A stretch of DNA of 64,000 bases from CALOCV01 sp942491955 (GCA_942491955.1 CALOCV010000015.1:142863-206862), one strand, 5' to 3'. Positions 1 through 9,650 are shown, counted from the stretch's first letter. Notes: generated from the sequence alone by a model not told the origin. Program-made: numbers and translations.

Positions 1-775
1 AGATGTCGCGGGCGACATAATTGATCATTTCGAAATGGGTTTGATGATCAGAAGAGTGATAGTGGGTCTCAAAACCGCCTCCTAACCCCCGTTTTAGACT
101 GAGTTCTAGGCGGAGGAAGTTCTTCCACCGATACCAGGAGAAAATTTCATAAATGAACTCAACGCGCGTTCCTTGTCTTCCACCAAAACGGAGGTTGTAG
201 CGAAGAGGGGAGTCGTGCCATGAGTCGAGATTGAGACGCATCCCTGGGAGAGCGAGGATGGGGAAGTCGAAGACGCGAAATTGGATATGCGAAGCAAACA
301 ATTGATGGGCGGCATTGAGTGAAGCTTTTGTTGCTGTGATGCACCACTCTTTTTCACGAAGTTCCGACGTCGTGAAGTAGGCATCGTAGAGGATGTATTC
401 TCCATCGGGACAAAGCTCGACGATGCGCGATCCAAAAAACCAGGGTTCGACCCCTCCACGGACGTTATAGAGGAATCCCGATTCCTTTCTTACGGAATAG
501 CTCATTTGTTCAGCGAGAAGGACGGCATCGCCATAGTCGAGGATAATATCTCCTTTTGCTTGAAGAAATTCCTCTCCTTCGCGTTCACGATGGTAAATAA
601 TCTCTCGCGCTTGGAGACGAAACTGGCTACACTCAACGATGCCTCCTTGCGTTGTCGAGAGTATTCCATGGCTCCAGGTGGGGTCTTGTAGTTGGAATTT
701 GAGCCTCTCTTCTTCTTGGGAAAAAAGAGCGGACCCAAAAGCAACAAGACAATAGATAAAAAAAATGCGATTCAT
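1..775 (-). CDS. LptD/OstA-like LPS assembly protein, N-terminal part
   Basis: This gene runs off the left edge; about 258 codons are visible. Residues 1-19 (MNRIFFIYCLVAFGSALFS) look like a signal peptide. The next ~90 residues alternate polar and hydrophobic positions as in the OstA beta-jellyroll (GIVECSQFRLQAREIIYH, GDIILDYGDAVLLAEQMSY), and aromatic-rich strands follow, as expected where an outer-membrane barrel begins. LptD proteins insert lipopolysaccharide into the outer leaflet. The ATG at 775 overlaps the upstream HEAT-repeat gene's stop in an ATGA, so the two are probably translationally coupled. It has no start and stop pair inside the window and is easily missed. The family call is from pattern only; another barrel protein with an OstA domain is possible. 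Confidence 0.65.
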   Translation of the reverse strand, partial: MNRIFFIYCLVAFGSALFSQEEERLKFQLQDPTWSHGILSTTQGGIVECSQFRLQAREIIYHREREGEEFLQAKGDIILDYGDAVLLAEQMSYSVRKESGFLYNVRGGVEPWFFGSRIVELCPDGEYILYDAYFTTSELREKEWCITATKASLNAAHQLFASHIQFRVFDFPILALPGMRLNLDSWHDSPLRYNLRFGGRQGTRVEFIYEIFSWYRWKNFLRLELSLKRGLGGGFETHYHSSDHQTHFEMINYVARDI

Positions 776-2466
776 TGGGTGGCTCGCATTAACAACCCTG
801 CGAGTGCATATTTATTCATGGGGTTCCCGAAGCGAATGGCTTCTAGTAAAAGAGCAATTCCTTTCTTATCTTGTTCTCGAGCAAAGGTCTCGAATGCTTC
901 GATAAGAAGACCCGACGTCTCTTCGGGAGTGAGTGTGTAGGGATCTCCCACCTCTCGCAAAGAAAGGGGGGTTAATGGATGAAACGAAATCAGATCGGTG
1001 TGGTACTCTGTTTCTACCCATTTTTTCAGCAAATCTCCATACGGACCTTCTTCACGCAAACGAAAAAGAGCAAGATTGCAATAGTTGCGGATAAGGGGAG
1101 ATCCGAAATGCTGTTGGTGTTCTTTTAAAAGAGCAATGGCTCCTGGAGTGGCAAGACGTTCGAGGAGGTGAATGGCACAGGGAACGAGATCGTGTTTTTT
1201 GTTTTCAAAAACAAAACGAACCAACATCAGGAAATCCTCTTCAGAGAAATCAATGGCTCTCTCCAAAATTTCTTCTTGGAGGTGAATCATCTTCTGCATC
1301 ACCAGCGCTTCTTTGTCAGGGTCTCCTAATGCGTAGGAGACGTGCTTCCACCAACGCAGGGAGCCCCCTTCGGTCGTTTGGGGAATCAGAAGAATTTCAT
1401 TGGGATCGATGACAACGATCTCTTTCAATGATGGGAGACAACGAGGATCTCTTCTCTTCAGTAGAGCAAGAGAGGCATTGATGCGTACAGAGGGATCGAC
1501 ATCGTTCAACAAAGCGACTAATATCTCTTCGGAGCCATTCACTTCTCCTAATAGATAGATCGCAAAAGGGTTTTTTCCTTTTGCTTCAAAGAATAGGTAG
1601 TCGCGACTTCTCGTATGCCCCAACATGTAAAGAGCAAAATGGGCTGCAAGACGCACAGAGGAGGCACTGGATAGTGTGAGATCTTCCAAAAAAGGCGCGG
1701 CATTGACTTGATGGAGGTGGCTTAAGGCCATGGAACACGCCTCTTGTTGAGCCGGATTGGGAGAGCGAGAGAGGCGGAGGATGTCCGAAACGAGATCGTC
1801 ATGACCAAATTGTGCGGCGCTCAAAATGGCAGCTGTACGTACCTTTTCGTGGGAATGGACCAACATCTTCCGCAAGGATTGTGTGGCTGTCGGTGTGCCG
1901 ATCATGGCAAAAAGCTGGGGAAAGATGAAATGAAGGGGTGGAGGGAGTTTATTCATCAGCGTTTCTATGAGAGGAATCACAGCAGGATTTTTCTCTTTGG
2001 CAAGAACAAGAAGGGCTTCTAGACGGATCAAAACATGGTTGGAATGGAGGGCGGGTTGTAGACGTTTTTCTGTATCATCAGAGGGGTAGCGTGAGAGGAG
2101 ATGCAAAGCAAGCATCTGAATTTCAGGAGAAGGATGGTGAAGAGCCTCCTGTAAAAGGGAGATGGCGCCCTCATGCATAGCAATAGAGGCTCCGAAGAGA
2201 GAGAGAATCGCCTCTTCTTGTGATCCTTTATGAAATCCATTTTCCATCAAGATCATTCCCATCTCTTGGATGAGATCGTAGTTGGCTTGATCCTGATTGT
2301 GGATGCGTTCGTGATAGAGCTGAAAAGCAGAATCGATCTTTCCCGCCTTGAGCAAGAAGAGAATATGATTTGCCGTGAGACCCACATCCTCCCCCTGAAT
2401 AGGCGAAAAGAACAGAAAAACTGTGCCAATAGCTATGAGCTGATGGGTGAATCGAGATAATCCCAT
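772..2466 (-). CDS. Exported HEAT-repeat protein
   Basis: The product is about 564 residues: a signal peptide (MGLSRFTHQLIAIGTVFLFF, then SPIQG) followed by tandem HEAT-like helical hairpins, for example 'PEIQMLALHLLSRYPSD', 'HVLIRLEALLVLAKE', 'HEKVRTAAILSAAQF' and 'PSVRINASLALLKRRD'. Such solenoids are protein-binding scaffolds; no catalytic motif is visible. An upstream in-frame start at 2538 exists, but the ATG at 2466 puts the signal peptide at the N terminus and is preferred. The start lies inside maf (34-bp overlap) and the stop overlaps the LptD-like start. Its position between maf and an LptD-like gene suggests a periplasmic envelope role, which is inference. The precise function is unknown. 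Confidence 0.8.
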   Translation of the reverse strand: MGLSRFTHQLIAIGTVFLFFSPIQGEDVGLTANHILFLLKAGKIDSAFQLYHERIHNQDQANYDLIQEMGMILMENGFHKGSQEEAILSLFGASIAMHEGAISLLQEALHHPSPEIQMLALHLLSRYPSDDTEKRLQPALHSNHVLIRLEALLVLAKEKNPAVIPLIETLMNKLPPPLHFIFPQLFAMIGTPTATQSLRKMLVHSHEKVRTAAILSAAQFGHDDLVSDILRLSRSPNPAQQEACSMALSHLHQVNAAPFLEDLTLSSASSVRLAAHFALYMLGHTRSRDYLFFEAKGKNPFAIYLLGEVNGSEEILVALLNDVDPSVRINASLALLKRRDPRCLPSLKEIVVIDPNEILLIPQTTEGGSLRWWKHVSYALGDPDKEALVMQKMIHLQEEILERAIDFSEEDFLMLVRFVFENKKHDLVPCAIHLLERLATPGAIALLKEHQQHFGSPLIRNYCNLALFRLREEGPYGDLLKKWVETEYHTDLISFHPLTPLSLREVGDPYTLTPEETSGLLIEAFETFAREQDKKGIALLLEAIRFGNPMNKYALAGLLMRATQ

Positions 2467-3029
2467 ATGTCGACGCCTATTGTTCGAAGGAGGGTTGCAA
2501 CAAGCTGAATTGGAAGACCCATCACATTGTAAAAGCATCCTTCGATTTTTTCCACAATCAGACTGCCACGGTCTTGAATGGCATAGGCTCCTGCTTTGTC
2601 GAACGAGTTATTTGCACGAATGTAGCGGTGCATCTGTTTTTCGGTTAGGTTTTGCAACAGAACACGTGTCGAGGCCATTTCTGTCTGTTGGCGATCCTTT
2701 GTCGTCAATGTGACGGCCGTCATGACGGTATGCCAGTTTCCGCACAATGTCTGTAGCATTGCAAGGGCTTTCTCCATGGTTTTAGGTTGTCCAAAGATCT
2801 GATCATTATAGACGACAAGAGTGTCTGCGGTGAGAATAGCATCTCGAGGATGCAAAGTGAGGAGGGCCGATCCTTTTCCCTCCGAAAGAGTGCGGATGTG
2901 TTTTTCTGGGCCTCCTTCGTAAACGATCTTTGACTCGTCAAACGGAGAGTGTGCCACATTGAAAGGAAGAGAAAAAAAACCGAGGATTTCCCTCCTGCGA
3001 GGAGAAGCAGAACCGAGAATCAAATCCAT
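2433..3029 (-). CDS. maf: Maf-family nucleotide pyrophosphatase
   Basis: The product is 198 residues, the usual length for Maf/YhdE nucleoside-triphosphate pyrophosphatases, which hydrolyse non-canonical or modified dNTP/UTP in the cytosol. The N-terminal signature LILGSASPRRREIL is the canonical substrate-binding loop. 'ILTADTLVVYNDQIFGQPKT' is the acidic catalytic segment, and 'NSFDKAGAYAIQDRGSLIVE' matches the conserved DKAGAYaIQ stretch. It starts 3 bases after the stop of the second DUF502 gene and overlaps the HEAT-repeat gene downstream, so it is an internal gene of the rnr-to-lptD operon. Which nucleotide it prefers cannot be read from the sequence. Confidence 0.95.
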   Translation of the reverse strand: MDLILGSASPRRREILGFFSLPFNVAHSPFDESKIVYEGGPEKHIRTLSEGKGSALLTLHPRDAILTADTLVVYNDQIFGQPKTMEKALAMLQTLCGNWHTVMTAVTLTTKDRQQTEMASTRVLLQNLTEKQMHRYIRANNSFDKAGAYAIQDRGSLIVEKIEGCFYNVMGLPIQLVATLLRTIGVDIWDYLDSPISS

Positions 3030-3032
3030 GAT

Positions 3033-3689
3033 TTATTGCCCATTTCCATTGCGTGGCTTCCATGTATCCAAGATCACTCCACAAGAAAGGATAAATGTTA
3101 CCGCGTCATTGACACTCATATCCAGAAAAATGACATCTTTTTGCTCAAACATCAACATAAAGCCCATCATAGGATTCGGTGTTCCTGGAACAAAGACCGA
3201 AATTCTTTTCTCGTGCCCATCAATGGATTCTACAGGGATCGAATCTTGAGAGATCAAACCAATACTCAAACCCTGCTGAGAGGGGAATGGGATAAGGACA
3301 ACTTGTTGAAAAGAGGTCGCCTGCGGGGAAAGGAGCGTATGGACCACATCTTGGCACGCCTTATAGATTTTGTTCACAAAAGGGATCCGATGTAAAAAAA
3401 AATCACCAACCCGGATAAAGTAATGAATCAACACCCAACGACCGATTAATCCCATAAGAAGGATAAACAAAAAAAGTACAATGAGAATGACAATTTTACT
3501 AACCAAACGGAACACTTGGTCGGCAGAAAGAAAAAGGAATGGAGATCCAAAGAGATTGTAATAACGCAACATCTCTTCAACAAAACCTTGGAAAGGTTTT
3601 GTTAATAAATTAATAAAAAAAACGACAATAACTGCGGTTAGTGCAACAGGAAGGAGAATGACAAGACCTGTGGAGAAATATTTTCTCAT
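3033..3689 (-). CDS. DUF502 membrane protein, second copy
   Basis: The product is 218 residues. The N terminus MRKYFSTGLVILLPVALTAV is the typical DUF502 start leading into a first membrane helix; a second helix follows at roughly 65-90 (ILIVLFLFILLMGLIGRWVL). 'IPFVNKIYKACQDVVHTLL' and 'VPGTPNPMMGFMLMFEQKDV' are the family's soluble hallmark segments. It is a paralogue of the gene immediately upstream and overlaps it by ATGA. The upstream protein's acidic C terminus (DDDEEEE) is encoded by a GAGGAGGAGGA run that also serves as this gene's ribosome-binding site. The family's role is not established; its place in this operon points to the envelope. Confidence 0.88.
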   Translation of the reverse strand: MRKYFSTGLVILLPVALTAVIVVFFINLLTKPFQGFVEEMLRYYNLFGSPFLFLSADQVFRLVSKIVILIVLFLFILLMGLIGRWVLIHYFIRVGDFFLHRIPFVNKIYKACQDVVHTLLSPQATSFQQVVLIPFPSQQGLSIGLISQDSIPVESIDGHEKRISVFVPGTPNPMMGFMLMFEQKDVIFLDMSVNDAVTFILSCGVILDTWKPRNGNGQ

Positions 3690-4396
3690 TCCTCCTCCTC
3701 ATCATCGTCCTGGTCTCGATGCCATTCTGCGATCTTTTCTCGAGCCTCTTCTTTGCTGTATGCCTTAAAAGGGGCCATGATGACGCCACACGAGATAGTA
3801 TATTTGAGAGCATCTTCGACAGACATCTCCAAAAGAACGACATCCTCTGGTTTATAGAGCATCAGAAAGCCCGATGTAGGATTAGGTGTTGTTGGAACAA
3901 AAACAGCAATCGAATGGGCGTGTGGGGTTCCCTCTAAACCAGAAATCCGTTCTCGAGTGACAAGACCGAGCGAATAGGTGTTTTCGTTGGGAAAAGGGAC
4001 AAAAACAACTTGTTTGAATGAGCGACGCTTGGCTCGGAAAATGGTCTTGATCACATCTTTCGAGGTGTTGTAAATGGTACTGATAAAGGGGAGTTTATGG
4101 AAGATTTTTTCCGTAATCCGAATGAGATAGCGCACAAAAAACAAACGTGCAATGAAACCGATACCGACCGTTAAAAAGAATAAGAAAAAAAGAATCAATA
4201 CTTTACTGATCAAACGCCGCAGCTGTTCGGCGGTTAAAAACCAAAAACCTCGCTGGAAAAGGTTATAATAATCAAAGATTGCTTTAACCATTCCAGCAAA
4301 AGGATCGGTGAGAAGGTTAAATAGAAAAAAAACAATGATAAGAGTCAAAGCTAGGGGCAGGAGAATCGCCAACCCCGTGATGAAATACTTTCTCAT
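3686..4396 (-). CDS. DUF502 membrane protein, first copy
   Basis: The product is about 236 residues from the ATG at 4396. That start is chosen over an upstream in-frame one at 4453 because it begins with the family's own MRKYFITGLAILLPLALTLI, follows a good ribosome-binding site (AGGAAGAAGAGG), and overlaps the repaired rnr frame by ATGA. Two membrane helices (about 7-28 and 68-92) precede the conserved 'LPFISTIYNTSKDVIKTIF' and 'VPTTPNPTSGFLMLYKPEDV'. The C terminus ends in an Asp/Glu tail. It is clearly similar to the following gene, so the pair is a tandem duplication. Molecular function is unknown. Confidence 0.88.
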   Translation of the reverse strand: MRKYFITGLAILLPLALTLIIVFFLFNLLTDPFAGMVKAIFDYYNLFQRGFWFLTAEQLRRLISKVLILFFLFFLTVGIGFIARLFFVRYLIRITEKIFHKLPFISTIYNTSKDVIKTIFRAKRRSFKQVVFVPFPNENTYSLGLVTRERISGLEGTPHAHSIAVFVPTTPNPTSGFLMLYKPEDVVLLEMSVEDALKYTISCGVIMAPFKAYSKEEAREKIAEWHRDQDDDEEEE

Positions 4397-6395
4397 CGCC
4401 TCTTCTTCCTTTTTTTCTTCACATTCACTGGCTTTTCTTGAAGCAAATACCACTGATGGTCGAGAAGAATCAAGTCGACCTCTTGTGAAACTACTGTAAT
4501 CGAGTCGCCAACACGATATGTTGCACCGCTTTTTCTCCCCTCATCACCATCTTTACCTCGTCGACAACAAAATATTCGTCGCCGATCTCACTGATCGGAA
4601 CAAACCCTTCCAACATGAGATCAACAACCTCGAAGAAGAGACCAAATTTTTTCACCTTTGTGATTAGAGCTGGCCAAGAACGATGAGGATCCTCTCTCTT
4701 CATTTCTTCAAGTAGACGGAGTTTTTTTCTCAAGATCACAGATCCTTCCGCTTTCGCGGAGACCCTCTCTTGGTCGGAACAAATAGAAGAAATTTCTTGC
4801 AGGTGCTCCCACTCGTGCTCATTGCCAAAAAGAATCCGGTGAATCACCAGGTCGATATAGCGTCGGATCGGGCTTGTGAAATGGCAGTAGTGAGATAGGT
4901 TCAAGCCATAATGGCCAATATTATCAGGAGAATAGATGGCAAGACGCATCTTCCGGATGTAATGGGTCGCAAGATGAGGAGCATAAGGCCCTTCCTTCGC
5001 TTCATCAAAAAGGCGTTGCAGATCTTGTACCGTTGGATTGTCGGGCAATTGAAAGCCGAATGAATGGGCGAGCTGAGCAAACGATCGGAGATTCTCTTCT
5101 AAAGGCTTGTCATGAATCCGATAGGCAAGGTGTTTTCCTTCGTTTGCCAAATGTTCAGCAACGACCTCATTGGCTTTTAGCATAAACTCTTCGACAATCT
5201 GATGAGTAATATCATAGGGAATTATTTCGGTTCCATAGGGCATCCCTTCGTCGTCACAAAGAACAATAAGCTCGGGAAGGGCAAACTCGATTCCACCTCT
5301 CTCATAACGCTTTTTTTTCAGCTTGTGACAAAGCTCCTGCATTAACAACAACGTGGAAACAAAAGGGCTTTTTTTGCTTCCATCAAGCACTTCTTTTGCC
5401 TCTTCATACGTGAACCTTTTTTGGCTCCTTATAACCGTTCGAGCAATGCGGTACGAGGTCATCTCTCCCGAAGAATCAAAATCGACAAATATGGTGACAG
5501 CAAGACGATTGACAAGAGGTTTTAAGCTACAAAGTTCGTTGGAAAGCTCCTTAGGAAGCATAGGAACACATTTTCCAGGAAAATAGGTGGAATTGCACCG
5601 CTTGCGTGCTTCTTGATCGAGAGAAGAATTCGGCTTCACATAGAAGGAAACATCGGCGATATGGACTGCAAGATGGTAGTTACCTAGCTTATCTTGTGAA
5701 AGACTGACGGCATCATCGTAATCGCGTGCTGTTGTGGGGTCAATGGTAAAACATTCTAAAGAGCGGAGATCTTCTCTATCTTTGAAATCACTAGGCCCTA
5801 CCCGCGTTCCAAATGCTTGTGCTTCGGCTATAGCGGGATGAGGGAAGGTCTCTCGCAATTCATATTCTTCAATCGCTACGGCAATATCACAAGAAGGGTC
5901 GGAAATGTTGCCAAGCAAATGAGAGGGGGTACATACCGTCTCGGTGTCATCCGTTCCCCAATCGAGAACTTTCATCACCAAGCGGTCTCCTATGCGGATT
6001 GGGTGTTCGCGATCTCCTTCGACGGTAACACGACGTTCTCGACCAAGGAGAGGGGCATAGGCGAGATAGAGATTCTCTTCAGTCTGTTCGGTGATGGTTC
6101 CTGCAAGATGTGTTCGCGAACGTTCGAGAATGGTCGCGATCCGTCCTTCAGGACCTTTTTCCGATACAGGTTCTCCACGTACTAATACTTCAACGCGATC
6201 GCCATCGACGGCATGGTTGATGCAGTGGCGGGGGATAAAGATGTCTTGAGGGTAGCGCACCTTGTCGTCACATTCGACAAAACCAAACCCTTTTGGGTGG
6301 AGCCGAAGCCGTCCTACGACATATATTTTTTCTCTTTTTCGTGTAATGAGAATGCGTTTTCGATGTTTTTGTTTTTGGGGAAATTTTCGTTTCAC
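4393..6395 (-). CDS. rnr: Ribonuclease R, frameshifted in its S1 domain
   Basis: RNase R/VacB is a 3'-to-5' exoribonuclease of the RNB family. The order is cold-shock-like OB domains (KGFGFVECDDKVRYPQDIFI), the RNB catalytic domain ('TIDPTTARDYDDAVSL' with its metal-binding Asp cluster; 'YCHFTSPIRRYIDLVIHRIL'), and a C-terminal S1 domain. The frame starting at 6395 stops early at 4491 inside S1. Adding one A to the A5 run near 4529 restores a continuous reading (GEKSGATYRVGDSITVV, then a basic tail ending KKKRKKRR) that stops at 4393 in an ATGA overlap with the DUF502 gene. This strongly suggests a one-base deletion in the sequence rather than a true truncation. The N-terminal helix-turn-helix of longer RNase R proteins is absent. 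Confidence 0.92.
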
Positions 6396-6500
6396 ATTTT
6401 CTCTTCAATAATCACACAGTAACGATAACAGAAATTTTTACGAACGTCTAGATAAAAATGGGGGAATCTTTTAGAATGCATGCTTTATTTGAGGATTCTG

Positions 6501-9045
6501 ATGACAAAAAAATACTATCCCAAAGAGTGCGAAACCAAATGGCAAAAGATTTGGAAAAAAAAATAAAACTTTTTCCTGTGATGTCGATTCAAAAAAGCCC
6601 AAGCAATATATTCTCGATATGTTTCCCTACCCTTCTGGGTCCGGCCTACATGTCGGACATGTCGAAGGATACACCGCTACAGATATCCTCTCTCGACACA
6701 AAAGAAAACAAGGATATAACGTCCTACACCCAATGGGATGGGATAGTTTCGGTCTTCCCGCAGAACAATATGCAGTCCGTACGGGGACGCATCCCGCTAT
6801 CACAACAAAAAAAAATATTGATAATTTCCGTCGCCAACTCCAAGCCCTCGGCTTTAGCTACGACTGGGACCGAGAACTCGCAACCAGTGACCCCAAATAC
6901 TACAAATGGACCCAATGGATTTTTACCAAACTCTTTGAACAAGGCTTGGCCTACGAAGCCGAATTCCTCGTCAACTACTGCCCTAAACTCGGTACCGTCC
7001 TCGCCAATGAAGAAATCGAAGAGGGACGCTCTGTCATCGGCGGCTTTCCCGTCGAACGCCGCCCTCTAAAACAATGGGTCCTCAAAATCACCTCTTACGC
7101 CGAACGCCTCCTCGAAGATCTCGACGAACTCGAATGGCCAGAAAGTGTCAAAAAACTCCAACGCAATTGGATCGGGAAAAGCGAAGGAGCCATGGCCCAT
7201 TTCGTCGAAGAAAAAACCCGAGAAACGTTTTCCATCTACACAACAACACCTCAAACCCTCTTCGGAGTCACCTACGTCGTCTTTTCCCCAGAACACCCCC
7301 TCGTCAATCGGATCACTACCCCAGAACATAAAGCCGTTGTCGATGAATACAAAAAAGAAGCAGCCAGAAAAAGCGATATCATCCGTACCGACCTCAATAA
7401 AGAAAAAACAGGGGTATTCACCGGAGCCTACGCAATCAATCCCGTCACCGATGAAAAAGTCCCTATATGGGTTGCCGATTACGTCCTCATGGGATATGGA
7501 ACCGGCGCCATCATGGCCGTCCCCGCTCACGACGAACGCGACTTTGACTTCGCTAAAGAATACGACCTCCCCATCCGTATCGTCGTCGACCCCGATACCG
7601 AAGATCAAGAGCTCCACCAAAATGTTCTCACCGCCAAAACGTGTTGGATGGGAAAAGGAACTATGATCCATTGCACGCATAACGGCTTTTCCCTCAACGA
7701 ATTGCCTTTTGATCAAGCCAAAGAAGCAACCATCCATTGGCTTGAAGAGAAAGGAAGGGGATATCGATCCACACAATACAAACTCCGCGATTGGCTCTTC
7801 TCAAGACAACGCTACTGGGGAGAACCCTTCCCCCTCCTTAAATTTGCCGACGGTACCATGCGCCCCTTAGGCCTCGATGAACTTCCTCTCATTCCTCCCG
7901 ACCTCAATGACTTTGCCCCCGCCGGCGATGGGAAAAGCCCCCTAGCAAAGGAACGCCATTGGGTCGAAGTGACCGACCCCGTAACAGGAAAACCCGCCCT
8001 CCGCGAAACCGATACCATGCCCCAATGGGCAGGCTCCTGCTGGTACTACCTCCGCTTCTGTGACCCCCACAACGAAACGGAAGCGTGGAGCTCTCAAACA
8101 GAACAGTACTTGATGCCCGTCGACCTCTATGTCGGAGGCGTCGAACACGCCGTCCTCCACCTCCTCTACGCCCGCTTCTGGCACAAAGTCCTCTACGATT
8201 GTGGCTATGTTCATACAAAAGAACCCTTCCCCTGTTTGCGCAACCAAGGCCTCATCGTCGCACGCTCCTATCAAGATGCCCATCACGCCTACGTCGATCC
8301 TATCGATGTCATCCAAAAAGGCAATGACTACTACCATAAAAAAACAGGAGAAAAACTCCACTCGCAAATCGAAAAAATGTCAAAATCAAAACTCAATGGC
8401 ATCACTCCCGATGATGTCATCGAAGAATTTGGTGCCGACTCCCTACGCCTCTACGAGATGTTCATGGGGCCCTTAGAAAAAGAAAAGGTATGGAGCACCA
8501 ACGCCGTAAGCGGCTGCCGCCGCTTCCTCAACCGCTTCTTCGCCCTCGCCACCTCACCTAAACTCTCCAACGAAACATCCACAGAAGCAACAAAATTAGG
8601 CCACCGCCTCGTCCACGGCGTACTCAAAGATGTCGAAGCCCTTCAGTTCAATACCGCCATCGCAAAAATGATGGAATTCATCAACGACTTCTCCCCCCTG
8701 CCCACCTACCCACGCGATGTTCTCCTCATGGCAACCCACGTCCTCAATCCCTTCGCTCCCCATATCGCCGAAGAGATCTGGGAGATCCTCGGCGGCCAAG
8801 GTGAACTCTCTTACACCCCCTACCCCAAAGTCGATCCCACCTACCTCGAAGACGATACCATTACCTACGTCGTTCAAGTCAATGGCCGCCTCCGTAGCCG
8901 TATGGAATTGCCAAAAAATGCCCCCAAAGACGAAATCCTCGCCCTCGCACAACAAGACCCCGCCGTCTCCCGCCACACCAACGGTCAAACCATCGCCAAA
9001 GTCGTCTTCGTCCCCAATAAAATCCTTAATATCGTCGTAAATTAG
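6501..9045 (+). CDS. leuS: Leucyl-tRNA synthetase, frameshifted near its start
   Basis: Class I aminoacyl-tRNA synthetase for leucine. It carries the HIGH-type motif in PYPSGSGLHVGHVEGYTATD, the editing-domain segment 'GYGTGAIMAVPAHDERDFDF', the KMSKS loop in 'IEKMSKSKLNGITPDDVI', and the usual C terminus VFVPNKILNIVVN. The true start is the ATG at 6501 (GAGG 9 bases upstream), giving MTKKYYPKECETKWQKIWKK. That frame breaks at an A9 run (6555-6563); with eight A's it reads on as WKKNKTF into the main frame, giving about 847 residues. The main frame alone would begin only at 6619, missing the N terminus. Codons ending in C dominate, unlike neighbouring genes. The stop codon TAG abuts a MITE. 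Confidence 0.96.
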
Positions 9046-9206
9046 GGCGTGTCATCAATTGGATGAATTTGTAGATCGTGGTAGATGATTTGACGATGGA
9101 TCGTGTGGAAGCCGTAGCAAACTGTAATCCGTTAGCGAGGCTGAACACGATTTATCGTCAAATTAGATACCGTGAGATGCACTTTTAGACGATTGATGAC
9201 ACGCCC
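9045..9206. repeat. MITE-like element with 15-bp inverted ends, TA target duplication
   Basis: The 162-bp segment begins GGGCGTGTCATCAAT and ends with its exact reverse complement. It is flanked by TA on both sides (9043-9044 and 9207-9208), as expected for a TA target duplication. No gene lies inside. The left TA plus first G form the leuS stop codon TAG; removing the element would leave TAG in the same place, so insertion preserved the stop. Confidence 0.8.
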
Positions 9207-9239
9207 TAGTCTGAGGCTAGTCTAAGGCTTTTTTCGCTT

Positions 9240-9470
9240 TTTTTTTTGGGGCTCTGCCCCAAACCCCGCTGGGGAGCACGGCTCCCCAAACCCCGCGCAG
9301 CTAAAGCTGCTTGCATTTGTCGCCAGTTTATGGCGTCTGTCTTCGTTGCGGCTTCCTATTTTTTTGCGCGAAAGCTATCGCTTTCGCACAATAATGCGCT
9401 CGCACGAACGTTCCGTTCGCGCGATGGGCCTCTCCCTTCGGTCGAGCGGTTGAAGCTTTGTAAACAAAAT
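9240..9470. repeat. Hairpin-dense intergenic block
   Basis: This stretch is unusually rich in short perfect palindromes in series: GGGGCTCTGCCCC, GGGGAGCACGGCTCCCC, AGCTAAAGCTGCT, GCGAAAGCTATCGCTTTCGC, GCGAACGGAACGTTCG-like, and CCTCTCCCTTCGG. The spacers repeat the phrase 'aaaccccgc'. No convincing gene is seen on either strand. It resembles a composite of small REP-like hairpins between leuS and the next gene. Confidence 0.6.
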
Positions 9471-9476
9471 TAATAA

Positions 9477-9600
9477 TACCAAATAGGGTAAATAAATGTG
9501 TAAATTGGATTCAAGATTTTTTTGTGAAATCTATTTTGGAGATCACAGCAAGCTCTTGTGAGCTTGCAAGATCGAAAAATAAATTTCGAAAAAAAATGGC
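9477..9600 (+). repeat. Degenerate MITE related to the one at 17,991
   Basis: From TACC at 9477 the sequence follows the 160-bp MITE at 17,991-18,150 with many matches, including the central palindrome around GCAAGCTCTTGTGAGCTTGC (9547-9566 region). It is preceded by TAA like the intact copy. The right third has diverged and no matching right terminus is found, so this is a decayed copy. Confidence 0.65.
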
Positions 9601-9650
9601 GAAGGCCAACTCCCTGGAGGTGGTTGAGGAGCAATAGGTCATAACTTGGG

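Noticed and set aside
4490..6600. Programmed frameshifting in rnr and leuS
   Set aside because: The sites are plain A-runs at different gene positions requiring opposite corrections, with no known precedent in these families; sequence error fits better.
7066..7776. 236-codon frame antisense to leuS
   Set aside because: It is a shadow of conserved LeuRS sequence, rich in Phe/Gly/Asp with no domain.
9043..9480. tRNA or small structured RNA in the leuS downstream gap
   Set aside because: No cloverleaf or CCA-type end could be built; the folds are simple hairpins and MITE ends.
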